A stretch of DNA of 64,000 nt from Mycolicibacterium malmesburyense. Its GTDB lineage: Bacteria; Actinomycetota; Actinomycetes; Mycobacteriales; Mycobacteriaceae. The number at the start of each line of letters is the position of its first letter. Within the stretch, counting starts at the first letter, position 1. The stretch covers positions 4,323 to 68,322 of the forward strand of contig NZ_CVTB01000199.1 of the NCBI RefSeq assembly GCF_001050015.1, written 5' to 3'. The position numbers and the translations under genes were made by a program. The notes under the pieces are model-generated. The model searched no databases. It saw only the letters and a program-made list of their open reading frames with translations, and was not told the origin of the DNA. Of this stretch, positions 33,145 through 42,015 are shown piece by piece.

Positions 33145-33716
33145 GCGCTGATTCCTCTCGTGATGAAGGTGGCGGTGCGATCCACCCACGCGTCGTCGAT
33201 GCTGTCTCCGCGGGTGATCAGGGCGAGGAAGGTCATACCGGCCATGGCCTCGACGACGTCGGCGGCCGACACCTCCGGCCGCACCTCGCCCCGGGCCCCC
33301 GCCGCCTCGAGCCGTTCGGTCAGCCCGCGCGAGAGCACATGGGAGAACCGCTCGAGCAGCGCGGCGTGCAGCGTCGGATCCGCGGCCATCTCGGCGACCA
33401 GGCCCGGCAGGGCGGCGCGGGCCGGGGGCGTGGTCAGCACGCCGACCGTGCGGCTGACCATCTCGCGGATATCGCCGGCCAGCGATCCGGTGTCGGGGAG
33501 TTCGGTCGCGCTGCCGAGCGGAAACACCGCCTCGTGCACGAGGTGCGCCTTGCCCGGCCAGCGCCGGTAGATGGCGGGCTTGCTGGTGCCCGCGCGCCGG
33601 GCGATGGCGTCGACGGTGAGGTCGGCGTATCCCCCCGCCCCGAGCAGGTCGACCGTCGCTCTCAAGACCGCGTCGTCGATGCGTTTGTCGCGGGGTCGGC
33701 CAATTTCCGTCGTCAT
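33141..33716 (-). CDS. TetR/AcrR-family transcriptional regulator
   Basis: A 191-residue repressor with HTH at residues 15-60 (LRATVDLLGAGGYADLTVDAIARRAGTSKPAIYRRWPGKAHLV) and a TetR C-terminal domain. The ATG at 33716 was chosen because the upstream in-frame codons run into the divergent sulfotransferase promoter. It probably controls itself, DUF1214 and the divergent sulfotransferase from the 28-bp spacer. Confidence 0.9.
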   Translation of the reverse strand: MTTEIGRPRDKRIDDAVLRATVDLLGAGGYADLTVDAIARRAGTSKPAIYRRWPGKAHLVHEAVFPLGSATELPDTGSLAGDIREMVSRTVGVLTTPPARAALPGLVAEMAADPTLHAALLERFSHVLSRGLTERLEAAGARGEVRPEVSAADVVEAMAGMTFLALITRGDSIDDAWVDRTATFITRGISA

Positions 33717-33744
33717 TACGAAACTGACAGTAACATAACCGCCT
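33717..33744. promoter_or_regulatory. Divergent promoter with likely TetR operator
   Basis: This 28-bp spacer contains the imperfect dyad TTAC-N10-GTAA (from about 33717) and TAACAT at 33731-33736, a -10 placed eight bases before the GTG of the sulfotransferase. The TetR gene beside it is the obvious regulator. Confidence 0.5.
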
Positions 33745-34995
33745 GTGACCGACATCTCATCCGCGTCGCCCGTCGTTCTCGACGATCTCGCCGAGCCGCG
33801 CTTTCCGGAGGCGATCCAACCGATCCGCGACATGATGGCCGCGATGGCGCCCGAGTGCCCCCTCGACGCCGACGCGATGCACGCCAAGGCCAGCGCCGAG
33901 ACCGGGCTCGACGACTTCGGGCCCGACGACTACCGCGAGCGTCTCGACGTGTATCTCGCTGCGCTGCACGAGATTCCGGGACTCAGCGACGCCGGGGTGG
34001 TCAACTTCCACGCCCAGCTCACGCAGTTCCTGAAGAACCGGCTGCTGATGACCGACCTGCTGGCCAGGCATCCCGAGATCCACGACATCGAGCTCGAACC
34101 GCCGGTCGTCATCGCCGGCCTGCCGCGCACCGGCACCACCCACCTGCACAACCTGCTCGCGGCCGGACCGACCTTCCGCACGCTTCCGTACTGGGAGAGC
34201 AACGAGCCGTTCCCGCTGCCGTCGGAGGCCGGTATCGAGCCCGACCCCCGGCGCACCCGGATGGACGCCGCCGTGGAGTTCATGAACGCGGTGATGCCGC
34301 ATTTCGCGCTGATGCACGAGATGACGACCGATCACGTCCACGAAGAGATCCAGCTGCTGGCCAACGACTTCTCCTCGATGCTGTTCGAGACGCTGGCGCA
34401 CGTGCCGCGGTGGCGCGACTACTACCTGACGCACGATCAGACGCCCCACTACGAGCACCTGGCCCTGCAGTTGAAGGCGCTGCAATTCCTGCGTGGCGGG
34501 CGCCGGTGGCTGCTGAAGTCGCCGCAGCACCTCGAGCAGTTACCGGTGCTCGACAGGGTCTTCCCCGGTGTCGTGGTGATCGCGACCCACCGTGATCCCG
34601 TCCCGGTGGTGTTGTCGATGCTCGCGATGCTCACCTACTCCGCGCGCATGCATTGCGCACCCGTGCCCGTCGAGGACATCGCCGCGTGCTGGATCGACCG
34701 GCTCGAGCTCATGCTGGCCGCGCTGATCCGCGACCGGGACGTCATTCCACCCGAGCGCTCAGTCGACGTCAGATTCGACGACTTCATGGCCGACGAAATG
34801 GGCACCGCCGCCGCCATATTCGCGCTCGCCGGAGAACCCATGACCGGTGACGCCCGCTCGGCCATGGCCGACTACCTCGCGGGCCACCAGCGGGGGCGCC
34901 TAGGGCGGGTGGCGACGTCGCCGGAGATGTTCGGCCTCGATCCCCACGCGCTCGCGGCCCGCTTCGCGCCGTACGGCGAACGCTTCCTGGCCTGA
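33745..34995 (+). CDS. Sulfotransferase-family protein
   Basis: A 416-residue Sulfotransfer_3-type enzyme. The PAPS 5'-phosphosulfate-binding loop is VIAGLPRTGTTHLHNLLAAGP near residue 128. The 3'-phosphate region is WLLKSPQHLEQLPVLDRVFPGVVVIATHRDPVPVVLSMLAM near 255. It likely transfers sulfate to a lipid, steroid or glycolipid in the cytosol; mycobacteria have many such genes. It is divergent from the TetR/DUF1214 pair. Acceptor unknown. Confidence 0.9.
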   Translation: MTDISSASPVVLDDLAEPRFPEAIQPIRDMMAAMAPECPLDADAMHAKASAETGLDDFGPDDYRERLDVYLAALHEIPGLSDAGVVNFHAQLTQFLKNRLLMTDLLARHPEIHDIELEPPVVIAGLPRTGTTHLHNLLAAGPTFRTLPYWESNEPFPLPSEAGIEPDPRRTRMDAAVEFMNAVMPHFALMHEMTTDHVHEEIQLLANDFSSMLFETLAHVPRWRDYYLTHDQTPHYEHLALQLKALQFLRGGRRWLLKSPQHLEQLPVLDRVFPGVVVIATHRDPVPVVLSMLAMLTYSARMHCAPVPVEDIAACWIDRLELMLAALIRDRDVIPPERSVDVRFDDFMADEMGTAAAIFALAGEPMTGDARSAMADYLAGHQRGRLGRVATSPEMFGLDPHALAARFAPYGERFLA

Positions 34996-35092
34996 CACTT
35001 CCGCGGTCTCGTTCGGCCGTTCGCCCGATCTGCGGTGTGCGCTTACCCTGGCCCGGGTATCCGCATCCGGCAGCCGGAGACGAAAGGCATCC

Positions 35093-36094
35093 ATGACCGC
35101 AGCACGAACCCAACTCGACCAGCGCGATCTCGCCGAGGCGCAGCGCGTCGTCGCGGCGGTTTCCGACGCGTTCTCGGCCAAGGTGGTGGGCCAGGAGAAC
35201 CTGCGCGAGTCGTTGCTGATCGGCCTGCTTGCGGGCGGTCACATCCTCATCGAGAGCGTGCCGGGGCTGGCCAAGACGACCGCGGCGCGTGTGATCGCCG
35301 AGTCGATCGACGGCGGTTTCCGACGCATCCAGTGCACGCCCGACCTGTTGCCGTCCGACATCATCGGCACCCAGGTCTACGAGTCCGCGACCAACTCGTT
35401 CGTCACCCAACTCGGGCCGGTGCACACCAACATCGTGCTGCTCGACGAGATCAACCGGTCGAGCGCCAAGACGCAGAGCGCGATGCTCGAGGCCATGGAG
35501 GAGCGTCAGACCACGATCGCGGGCACGGAGTACCCGATCCCCGAACCGTTCCTGGTGATCGCGACGCAGAACCCGGTCGACCAGGAGGGCACCTATCCGC
35601 TGTCGGAGGCGCAGACCGACCGGTTCATGCTCAAGGACGTCGTGCACTACCCCACCCCCGAGCAGGAGGTGGAGATGATGTTCCGGATGGACGCCGGCCT
35701 CTACGACAAGGACCACCGCAGCAGGCCGGTCGTCGGCCTCGAGGACATCCGGCGGTTGCGAGCCGTCGTGCGTCACGTCCACATGGACCGCGCGCTCATG
35801 CACTACGCCAGCCAACTGGTCACCGTCACCCGTGAACCCGACCGGCACCTGCCGCGTCAGCTGGCGCGGTTGATCGAGTACGGCGCCAGCCCGCGGGCCA
35901 CCATCGCGTTCTGCAACGCCGCGCGGTCGCTGGCCCTGCTGTCCGGGCGCGGGCATGTGATCCCCGGCGACATCGCCAAGCTCGCTCATCGCGTGCTGCG
36001 GCACCGGCTCATCCTCGGCTTCGAGGCCGCCAGCGCGAACGTCACCCCCGAAACGATCATCGACGCTGTCCTGCAAGCGGTTCGAGTGCCTTAG
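35093..36094 (+). CDS. MoxR-family AAA+ ATPase
   Basis: A 333-residue AAA ATPase. Walker A ESVPGLAKTT is at about residues 54-63, Walker B IVLLDEINR at 114-122, sensor 1 FLVIATQNPVDQEGTYPL and the arginine finger SEAQTDRF follow. The lid domain ends at the C-terminus. MoxR proteins act as chaperones that work with VWA-domain partners. Here it is the first gene of a six-gene operon whose later products are VWA-like. ATG at 35093. Confidence 0.94.
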   Translation: MTAARTQLDQRDLAEAQRVVAAVSDAFSAKVVGQENLRESLLIGLLAGGHILIESVPGLAKTTAARVIAESIDGGFRRIQCTPDLLPSDIIGTQVYESATNSFVTQLGPVHTNIVLLDEINRSSAKTQSAMLEAMEERQTTIAGTEYPIPEPFLVIATQNPVDQEGTYPLSEAQTDRFMLKDVVHYPTPEQEVEMMFRMDAGLYDKDHRSRPVVGLEDIRRLRAVVRHVHMDRALMHYASQLVTVTREPDRHLPRQLARLIEYGASPRATIAFCNAARSLALLSGRGHVIPGDIAKLAHRVLRHRLILGFEAASANVTPETIIDAVLQAVRVP

Positions 36095-36101
36095 GGCCGG
36101 T

Positions 36102-36962
36102 ATGGGCAAACACCTCACCTCGGCGAGGACGCATTTCGGCACCGACACCCGCGGCATGCTCGAAGGCGGCCGCTACGCGCTGCTGCACACCCGCAGCATG
36201 GAATTCGACGATCTGCGGCCCTATGTGCCCGGCGACGACGTGCGCGACATCGACTGGAAGGCCTCGGCGCGGTCCGGCCATGTGCTGATCAAGCGGTTCG
36301 TCTCCGAGAAACACCACAAGCTGCTGCTGGTGGCCGACGCCGGCCGCAACATGGCGGCCCTGACGCCGAGCGGTGAGCCCAAACGCGATGTGGCCGTGAA
36401 CATCCTGGGGGCCTTCGGGCTCATCACGCTCGGGCGCTCCGATCAGATCGGAATGGTGTTCGGCGATACCCGCGGCTGCGTCAACATCCGGCAGCGCCGC
36501 GGTGAGACGCACATCGATAGCCTGCTGCACAGATACTACGGGCACGCCCGCACCGCGTCGGGGCGTAGCGACATCGTCTGCCAGTTGGATTACGTGGCAA
36601 CCCATTACCGTCACCCGATGCTGGTGGTCGTGGTGTCCGATGAGCCGGACGTCGACGACCGGTTGACCGATGCCGTGACCCGGCTGACCGCCCGCCACGA
36701 CGTGTTGTGGGCGACGGTCTCCGACATGCCCGCCGTCGGTGATCGGGCCGGATTCGACGTATCGACGGGCCGATTCGTCCTCGACACGGCCACGCTGGGA
36801 CCGCGGGTCGTCGCCGCGTACCGCAAGGCCGAGCAGGCGCGGGCCCAGGGGCTCGACGAGTTCATGACGACCCGCGCCGTTCCGCACACCAGGATCGCCG
36901 GCAGCGGCGAGATCCGCAGCCGGCTCGTCGCGCTGACCGAGGTGTTCGCCCGTGCCGGATGA
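36102..36962 (+). CDS. DUF58 protein
   Basis: A 286-residue protein with the DUF58 signature YVPGDDVRDIDWKASARSGHVLIKRFVSEKHHKLLLVADAG near residue 43. Most of the remainder is a VWA-like fold (IGMVFGDTRGCVNIRQRRGETHIDSLLHRYYG). It lies seven bases after moxR. The MoxR-DUF58 pair is a common chaperone-substrate unit. No membrane segment is predicted here, unlike larger DUF58 proteins. Confidence 0.92.
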   Translation: MGKHLTSARTHFGTDTRGMLEGGRYALLHTRSMEFDDLRPYVPGDDVRDIDWKASARSGHVLIKRFVSEKHHKLLLVADAGRNMAALTPSGEPKRDVAVNILGAFGLITLGRSDQIGMVFGDTRGCVNIRQRRGETHIDSLLHRYYGHARTASGRSDIVCQLDYVATHYRHPMLVVVVSDEPDVDDRLTDAVTRLTARHDVLWATVSDMPAVGDRAGFDVSTGRFVLDTATLGPRVVAAYRKAEQARAQGLDEFMTTRAVPHTRIAGSGEIRSRLVALTEVFARAG

Positions 36963-37425
36963 CCTGTTGCGGTTCGTCGGCGGACCTTCGCCGTACTCGG
37001 CCGGGTGGATGTGGCTCGGGGTGCTGCTCGTGGGCATGGTGATCGGCTGGTATGTCGGCGTTTTCGTGTGGACCATGCCCTCGCAGCGGCTTCGCCGCCT
37101 TCCCGTCGTGCGGACCGTGCACGCCCGGATGTTGCGACGACGCTTCGCGCGCAGCGTCCGGCGCGTCGTCGCGCGACACCGCGATGGTGAGCTGACCGAC
37201 GCCGAGGCCGGCGCCGCGATGAGCCGCACCCTGCGCAGTTTCCTTCACCAGGCGACCGGGACGCGGGCGCAGTACATGCAGCTCGACGACATCGCGTCCG
37301 GCGAGCTCGCGCCCGCCGCGCCGACCTTCGCGGACCTGGAGGACGCGCAGTTCAACGCGGCCTCGCCGGTGCGCGTCGGTGAGGTCGGCTCCGCGGCCGA
37401 GGAGCTGATCCGCTCGTGGCCCTGA
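36952..37425 (+). CDS. Small membrane protein of the MoxR/VWA operon
   Basis: A 157-residue protein with one strong membrane segment (about residues 18-40), then a basic helical cytoplasmic part (FARSVRRVVARHRDGELTDAEAGAAMSRTLRSFLHQATG). It occupies the position of DUF4381-type genes in Bat operons but is not clearly homologous. It starts at GTG 36952, overlapping the DUF58 gene by 11 bases, and overlaps the next gene by 10. Confidence 0.8.
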   Translation: MPDDLLRFVGGPSPYSAGWMWLGVLLVGMVIGWYVGVFVWTMPSQRLRRLPVVRTVHARMLRRRFARSVRRVVARHRDGELTDAEAGAAMSRTLRSFLHQATGTRAQYMQLDDIASGELAPAAPTFADLEDAQFNAASPVRVGEVGSAAEELIRSWP

Positions 37426-38420
37426 CCTGGTGGCCGATCGCGGTGATCGGATTGTTGTGCCTCGCAGGTGCTTTCGCATTGGCACTGCTGGTGCCGGTCG
37501 AGCAGGCGCAGCGGCAGCTGCGCCCGTTGGCGAACACCGCCCGTCTGACGAGGCTGCCCGAGTACGCGCGGGTGGCGCGGGCACGCACGATATCGATGGT
37601 CGTCACGATCGCCTTGCTCGTGCTGTTGTTCGGCGCGGCCGTGCTGGCCAGCGCCCGCCCGAGCGGGCTGTGGTGGTCGCTGCAGGCGTCCGAGGTGCCC
37701 GAGGACGTCATGCTCTGCGTCGCCGAGCCTGTCGACGATCCGAGCACCGGAGCGTTCCTGTCCTATTTCGCCCAGCGCGCGGGGACGTTCGGCAACCACC
37801 GGATCGGCCTGACGTCCGCCAACCGGCGGGTGATCCCGCTGACCCGCGACCACCAGTTCGCGGTCGAAAGGCTCAGCGATGCAGCCGCTCTCGCGAACCT
37901 CCCGGACGACGCCGCCCTCTCACCTACCCAGTTGTCGGCGAAGCGCAGCAGCGTCGCCGACTTCACCGCACCCGTGACCTACGTGGACTACGCACCCAGC
38001 GCCGCCGACGTCCTCGCGCTGTGCGCCGCCGGCTTCCCCGCCGACGAACCATCCGGTGAACACCGGCGGTCGATCGTCTATCTCGGGCCGGGTGAACTGC
38101 GTGCTCCCGACGAAACCCGTCCCTCGTTGTTCACCGAACAGCAGGTCGCCGACATCGCGCGCGAGCGCGCAATCCAGGTCAACGCGCTGGTGTCGTCACC
38201 GGGCGAGGTGCGCTCCGTCGTGTCGGCCACCAACGGCCGATACGCCCCCGCCGGCGCCGGCCTGGAGTCTCAACTGAACGGAATCCGCGCACACCCGCCG
38301 GACGCCGAAAAGGCCGCCACCGTCGCGGGATTCCGCGGCGACACCCCGACGGTGCCGCTGGCCATCGCGGTCGTGGTGTCGGCGCTGCTGTGCCTGTCGT
38401 TGGCGGTGCTGCGACGATGA
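37416..38420 (+). CDS. Membrane protein with degenerate VWA-like domain (BatA/BatB-like)
   Basis: A 334-residue protein with two N-terminal membrane segments (about 5-25 and 55-78), an extracytoplasmic VWA-like region, and one C-terminal segment (about 312-331). The region EDVMLCVAEPVDD replaces the MIDAS DxSxS motif, and HRIGLTSANRRVIPLTRDHQFAVERL is the following VWA strand. The metal site is therefore probably lost. The GTG start is at 37416. Confidence 0.78.
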   Translation: MALTWWPIAVIGLLCLAGAFALALLVPVEQAQRQLRPLANTARLTRLPEYARVARARTISMVVTIALLVLLFGAAVLASARPSGLWWSLQASEVPEDVMLCVAEPVDDPSTGAFLSYFAQRAGTFGNHRIGLTSANRRVIPLTRDHQFAVERLSDAAALANLPDDAALSPTQLSAKRSSVADFTAPVTYVDYAPSAADVLALCAAGFPADEPSGEHRRSIVYLGPGELRAPDETRPSLFTEQQVADIARERAIQVNALVSSPGEVRSVVSATNGRYAPAGAGLESQLNGIRAHPPDAEKAATVAGFRGDTPTVPLAIAVVVSALLCLSLAVLRR

Positions 38421-39322
38421 CGTTCTCACCCGTAGTCCCGCCGGTGCTGCTGATCGCGGTGGCGGTCGCCGTGCTCGTGCTCCGGCTCATCACCATGCGC
38501 CTGCTCGCCCGCAGCCCCGGTCAGCGATGGACCACGGTATGGCGTTGGTCGGCGCTGACGCTGGCGGTGATGCTGATGCTGATCGCCGCCGCCAGGCCCG
38601 CGATCGGAAGCGGTACCCAAGAATCCGCGACGAGCGCGGACAGCGACACGACAGCCAACGTGTTCCTGATCGTCGACCGTTCCGCGGACTCCCCGATCGC
38701 CGATATCCGCGACGACATCTCCGCGCTGATCGATCGCTACCCGCAGGCCCAGTTCGCGATGATCACCTTCGCCGCGCGCTCGTCGGTGGAATGGCCGTTG
38801 TCGGAGGACAATTGGAGCCTCAGGCCGGTCGTGTCGGCGATCCGCGCCTACCCCGCCGCCGACGGGGGCGAGGTGAACGCGGCGGCGGCCTCGAACGTGT
38901 TGCGCTACCAGCTGATCGCGGCGGGCCAGCGCAGCCCGGACGCACAGAACCTGGTGTTCTACTTCGGATCCGGCGCACCCGCCTCGCGGGCCCCGCAAGG
39001 CGAATTCGATCCCGTGCCCGGATCGGTCGACGGGGGCGCGGTGTTCGGGTACGGCGCCACACGCGACGACGCGCGGCTGCAAGCGATCGCCGACCAACTG
39101 GGGGTGCCGTTCGCGCCGCGGGATCCCGCGCGGCCGATCACCGACGACGCGCCCGACGTCACCGACGCTGCGTCGGCGCAGGCGTCCGCGCACACACCCG
39201 ATCGCACCGACCTGTACTGGGTGTTCACCATGGTCGCCGCGGTGCTGCTGCTGTTCGAGATCTACCTCACGCTGCGCGAGTTCCGCACCAGCCGCGCGGC
39301 GCGCCGGGACGAGGTGGTCTGA
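38417..39322 (+). CDS. VWA-domain membrane protein (BatA/BatB-like)
   Basis: A 301-residue protein with membrane segments near residues 6-28, 45-65 and about 270-290 flanking a VWA domain. The MIDAS reads VFLIVDRSADSP (D-x-S-x-D, a variant of DxSxS), followed by AQFAMITFAARSSVEWPLSEDNW. The late Asp/Thr positions are unclear. It overlaps the preceding stop by four bases. Such proteins are MoxR clients at the envelope. Confidence 0.8.
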   Translation: MTFSPVVPPVLLIAVAVAVLVLRLITMRLLARSPGQRWTTVWRWSALTLAVMLMLIAAARPAIGSGTQESATSADSDTTANVFLIVDRSADSPIADIRDDISALIDRYPQAQFAMITFAARSSVEWPLSEDNWSLRPVVSAIRAYPAADGGEVNAAAASNVLRYQLIAAGQRSPDAQNLVFYFGSGAPASRAPQGEFDPVPGSVDGGAVFGYGATRDDARLQAIADQLGVPFAPRDPARPITDDAPDVTDAASAQASAHTPDRTDLYWVFTMVAAVLLLFEIYLTLREFRTSRAARRDEVV

Positions 39323-40038
39323 TGCACCCCCGTCCTTCTCGCTTGCGGCTGCGTCGCCGGCTGCTGCTGTTCTCGGCTCCCGTCATGCTCGCCGTGCTGG
39401 CGATCGCAGTGAAGCTCATCTCTGCGGTGGTGGCCGGAGAGTCGGCGGTGTCGAACTTCGCGCAGCGCGACGCCGACGGCCTGCGCGGCGACGTCGCGGT
39501 GATGAGCCGGCTCAACATCGTCGAACCCGCGAAGGCGCCGTTCGCCGCGGGCACGCTGGCGGTGCTCGACGACCGTCTCGCCGACGCCGACGCGCACTTC
39601 TCCGAGTCGCTGCGCCGCACCGCCCCCGATCAGTCGTGTCCCGTGCTGGTCAACCTGGAACTCGTGCGGGAGCGGCAAGGCGATGTGGACGCCTGGGAGA
39701 ACCGGCCGGACGCGGCGCGTGACCGCTACCTCAGCGCGCTGGACCTCGTCGAGAACGCCCCCGACGGCTGTTTCCGCGGCAACACCGATGCCGACCACGA
39801 GCGGCGTGCCGTGCGCACCGACGCGGCGCCGCGGCTGCAGGCCAAGCTGGCCGGGCTGACCGCTCCCCCGCCACCGCCGCCCGCGCCGCCGATGGCCCCG
39901 CCGCCGCCGCAGGCCCCGGCGCCCGCACCGGCGGTTCCCGACCCCGACACGCCGCGGGACGCCCTGCGGCTGGATCCCGGCGCCGGAGACCCACTCGACA
40001 AGCTTGCGCAGGTGCTGCGTGACGCCGCCGGCGGTTAA
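39322..40038 (+). CDS. TPR-like anchored protein with Pro-rich tail (BatC/BatE-like)
   Basis: A 238-residue protein. Residues 15-40 are a membrane anchor. The middle has TPR-like helices (AAGTLAVLDDRLADADAHFSESLRRTAPDQ, DRYLSALDLVENAPDGCF) with two or more Cys. Residues about 175-215 form a Pro/Ala-rich stretch, and the C-terminus is DPLDKLAQVLRDAAGG. The ATG overlaps the upstream stop (TGATG). It is the last gene of the operon. The protein type and position match BatE-like partners. Confidence 0.75.
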   Translation: MHPRPSRLRLRRRLLLFSAPVMLAVLAIAVKLISAVVAGESAVSNFAQRDADGLRGDVAVMSRLNIVEPAKAPFAAGTLAVLDDRLADADAHFSESLRRTAPDQSCPVLVNLELVRERQGDVDAWENRPDAARDRYLSALDLVENAPDGCFRGNTDADHERRAVRTDAAPRLQAKLAGLTAPPPPPPAPPMAPPPPQAPAPAPAVPDPDTPRDALRLDPGAGDPLDKLAQVLRDAAGG

Positions 40039-40379
40039 CCGGTGCTGGTGCCGGTCCAGTACTCGGCGAACCGGCCGTCCTCGATGCGCAGGATGTCGTT
40101 CCCGGTGAACCGCTTCGGACCGTCCTCGGTCGCGCCGGTGCCGATCCACCTCGCCGCCAGCATGTCGCCGCCGATGAACGGCTCGACCTCGATCACGAAC
40201 TTCAAGTCGCTGAGCATGCGATGGGTCTGCCCGACCACTTCCTGCAGTTCCGACGGGCCTCGAACCACCCGACCCGGCCAGTGGCCCACGAAATCGTCGG
40301 TGACCAGCTCGGCCGCCACCGGGTCTCCGGCCCACAATTCGTCTATCCAGCGTCCGTACAGCTCTTTAGGCGAACTCAT
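40035..40379 (-). CDS. SnoaL/NTF2-like ester-cyclase-type protein
   Basis: A 114-residue cone-shaped alpha+beta protein with the SnoaL-like pattern MSSPKELYGRWIDELWAGDPVAAELVTDDFVGHWPG, then MLAARWIGTGATEDGPKRFTGNDILRIEDGRFAEYW. These proteins are polyketide cyclases, isomerases or uncharacterised. It is downstream of the broken aminotransferase gene. Its stop overlaps that of the TPR-like gene. Confidence 0.85.
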   Translation of the reverse strand: MSSPKELYGRWIDELWAGDPVAAELVTDDFVGHWPGRVVRGPSELQEVVGQTHRMLSDLKFVIEVEPFIGGDMLAARWIGTGATEDGPKRFTGNDILRIEDGRFAEYWTGTSTG

Positions 40380-40435
40380 GTGTCGTGTGTTACCCGGCTC
40401 GGCGCGGGCTACGCACTCCACAGCGGACGGCCGCG

Positions 40436-41483
40436 TCAATCCAGTGTGTCGAGCAGACGATCCAGGTCGTTGTCGTCGTTGTAGAGGTGGAAACCCACCC
40501 GCACGGCCCCGGCGCGCACCGACGCGCGGATACCGGCGGCGGCGAGCCGGTCGGCCGCCCCCTCGACGGGCAGGGACACGATCGGCGACGCCTGCGCCGG
40601 CAGCTGCAGCGCCGAGCGCAGCCGGCCGGCCAGGCCCACGGTGTGACGTTCGACCGCGACCCGGTCGAGTGAGGCCAGCCAGGGCAGCGTCAGCCCCGCG
40701 CCCAGTGCGCTGAACCAGGTCGGGGAGATGTCGAACCGTCGTGCGTCGCCGGCGAGTCGGATCGGCAGCCCGTAGATCGCCTGCCACGGCTGTTCGGCGG
40801 CGTACCAGTTCGCGGCGTGCGGCGTCATCGCGCCCCTCACCCGCTCGCTCAGCGACATCCAGGTCACACCCCGCGGGACGAGCAACCACTTGTAGGCCGC
40901 GGCGACGGTGACGTCCGCCCAGCCGAGGTCGAGGACCTTCCACCGCCGCCTGGGTGATGTCGATGACGGTGACGGTGTCGGTGTCGCTGCCCGCGATGGT
41001 CCGGCGCAACGCGTCGGTGTCAAGCAGGGCGCCGTTCGCCGACTGGACGAGGCTGACGACCACCACGTCGAAGTCCGCGGCCGCGGAGATCAACTGGTCT
41101 GCGGGCAGTTCGGTGACCGTGACGCCGCGGTCGGCCTGCGCGGCGAACGGGAACGTCGTGCTGGTGAACTCCCCGGGCACGGTGACGACGCGGCTGCCGT
41201 CGGGAATCGCGGCCGCGACCAGGCCCAGTGCGCCGGAGACCGTGCTGCCCATGGCCACCGACTCCACGGGCACACCCGCCAGGGCGGCGTAGCCGGCGCG
41301 CCCGGCGGCGACGTCGTCATCGAACGACGGGACGTCCATCGTGCCCGCCTGCCATCTAGCGATGCAGTCGTGCAACGCATCGACGAGGAAAAGCGGCGGC
41401 AGACCGTACGTGGGGCTGTTGAGATACCCCGCCGCACCGACGAATTGGGCCCCGAACGCCTCCCGCGGCGCGGCGGCCGTCAT
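40436..41483 (-). pseudogene. Class V aminotransferase-like PLP enzyme, frameshifted
   Basis: The first part, from the ATG at 41483 to about 40940, encodes a class V fold start (NSPTYGLPPLFLVDALHD, VPGEFTSTTFPFA, VTVIDITQAA). The second part, in another frame from about 40945 to 40436, encodes LGWADVTVAAAYKWLLVPRGVTWMS, including the PLP-binding Lys, through to a normal end (NDDNDLDRLLDTLD). The total is 1048 bases, so one extra base or two missing bases near 40940 breaks it. Either an inactivated gene or a sequencing error. Its start overlaps the DUF4229 stop. Confidence 0.8.
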
Positions 41484-41791
41484 GGTCGCGACGGTGGCTC
41501 TTCGCCGCGCAACCTGGCCTGTAGTTGCTCCCGGTCGCGGCGCCTGCGCTCGTCGAAGACCGCGATGCTCTCGGTCGCGCGCCGACGCAGCGGCGCAAAC
41601 AGCCAGATGCCCAGTGGCAGCGCGATCACCAGCGCGAAAAGCAGTGCGACCACGAGAGGAAAGTCGCGCAGACCGAGCAGATGTCCGACGCCGAGGATCG
41701 CCGCGGCTACCACCGCGACCAACAGCAGCCGTGCCAGCACGTAGGCCAGCACGTCGATTACGAGCCGAGTTCCTTGGCGACCGTCGGACAC
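41480..41791 (-). CDS. DUF4229 membrane protein
   Basis: A 103-residue protein with two hydrophobic segments (about 12-36 and 44-66) and a charged C-terminal tail (DERRRRDREQLQARLRGEEP). The pattern fits DUF4229, an actinobacterial family often found near menaquinone and cytochrome biogenesis genes. The GTG start is at 41791. Its stop overlaps the aminotransferase start. Confidence 0.8.
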   Translation of the reverse strand: MSDGRQGTRLVIDVLAYVLARLLLVAVVAAAILGVGHLLGLRDFPLVVALLFALVIALPLGIWLFAPLRRRATESIAVFDERRRRDREQLQARLRGEEPPSRP

Positions 41792-41843
41792 GGTCCGAGC
41801 CTACCGACGGCGCGTATATTCGTATCAAGGAGGTTTTGTTCTA

Positions 41844-42005
41844 GTGGCGTATCTGCTCCTGATTCTCGTGTTGTGCACGCTGGCGTATGTCGGCTGGCGG
41901 CTGATGCGAGTCTCGTCGAGCCGTCCGCGTACCCGGGTGATCGGGCCGGACGACGATCCAGAGTTCCTGCGTCGGCTCGGCCAGGAGGACAATCCGCGAC
42001 CGTGA
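41844..42005 (+). CDS. Small membrane protein, 53 residues
   Basis: A strong AAGGAGG site at 41827-41833 precedes the GTG at 41844. The product MAYLLLILVLCTLAYVGWRL... has one membrane helix (residues 2-20), then a charged tail with RVIGPDDDPEFLRRLGQEDNP. A TATATT -10 candidate lies near 41815. It is not part of any longer frame. Location next to the cytochrome biogenesis region suggests a small accessory subunit, but the function is unknown. Confidence 0.75.
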   Translation: MAYLLLILVLCTLAYVGWRLMRVSSSRPRTRVIGPDDDPEFLRRLGQEDNPRP

Positions 42006-42015
42006 CCGCACGGCG

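Noticed and set aside
40035..41828. A 597-codon frame joining the N-part of the aminotransferase to the SnoaL-like protein
   Set aside because: It only reads through because both parts share a frame. The middle is non-coding-like and the SnoaL-like protein has its own ATG at 40379.
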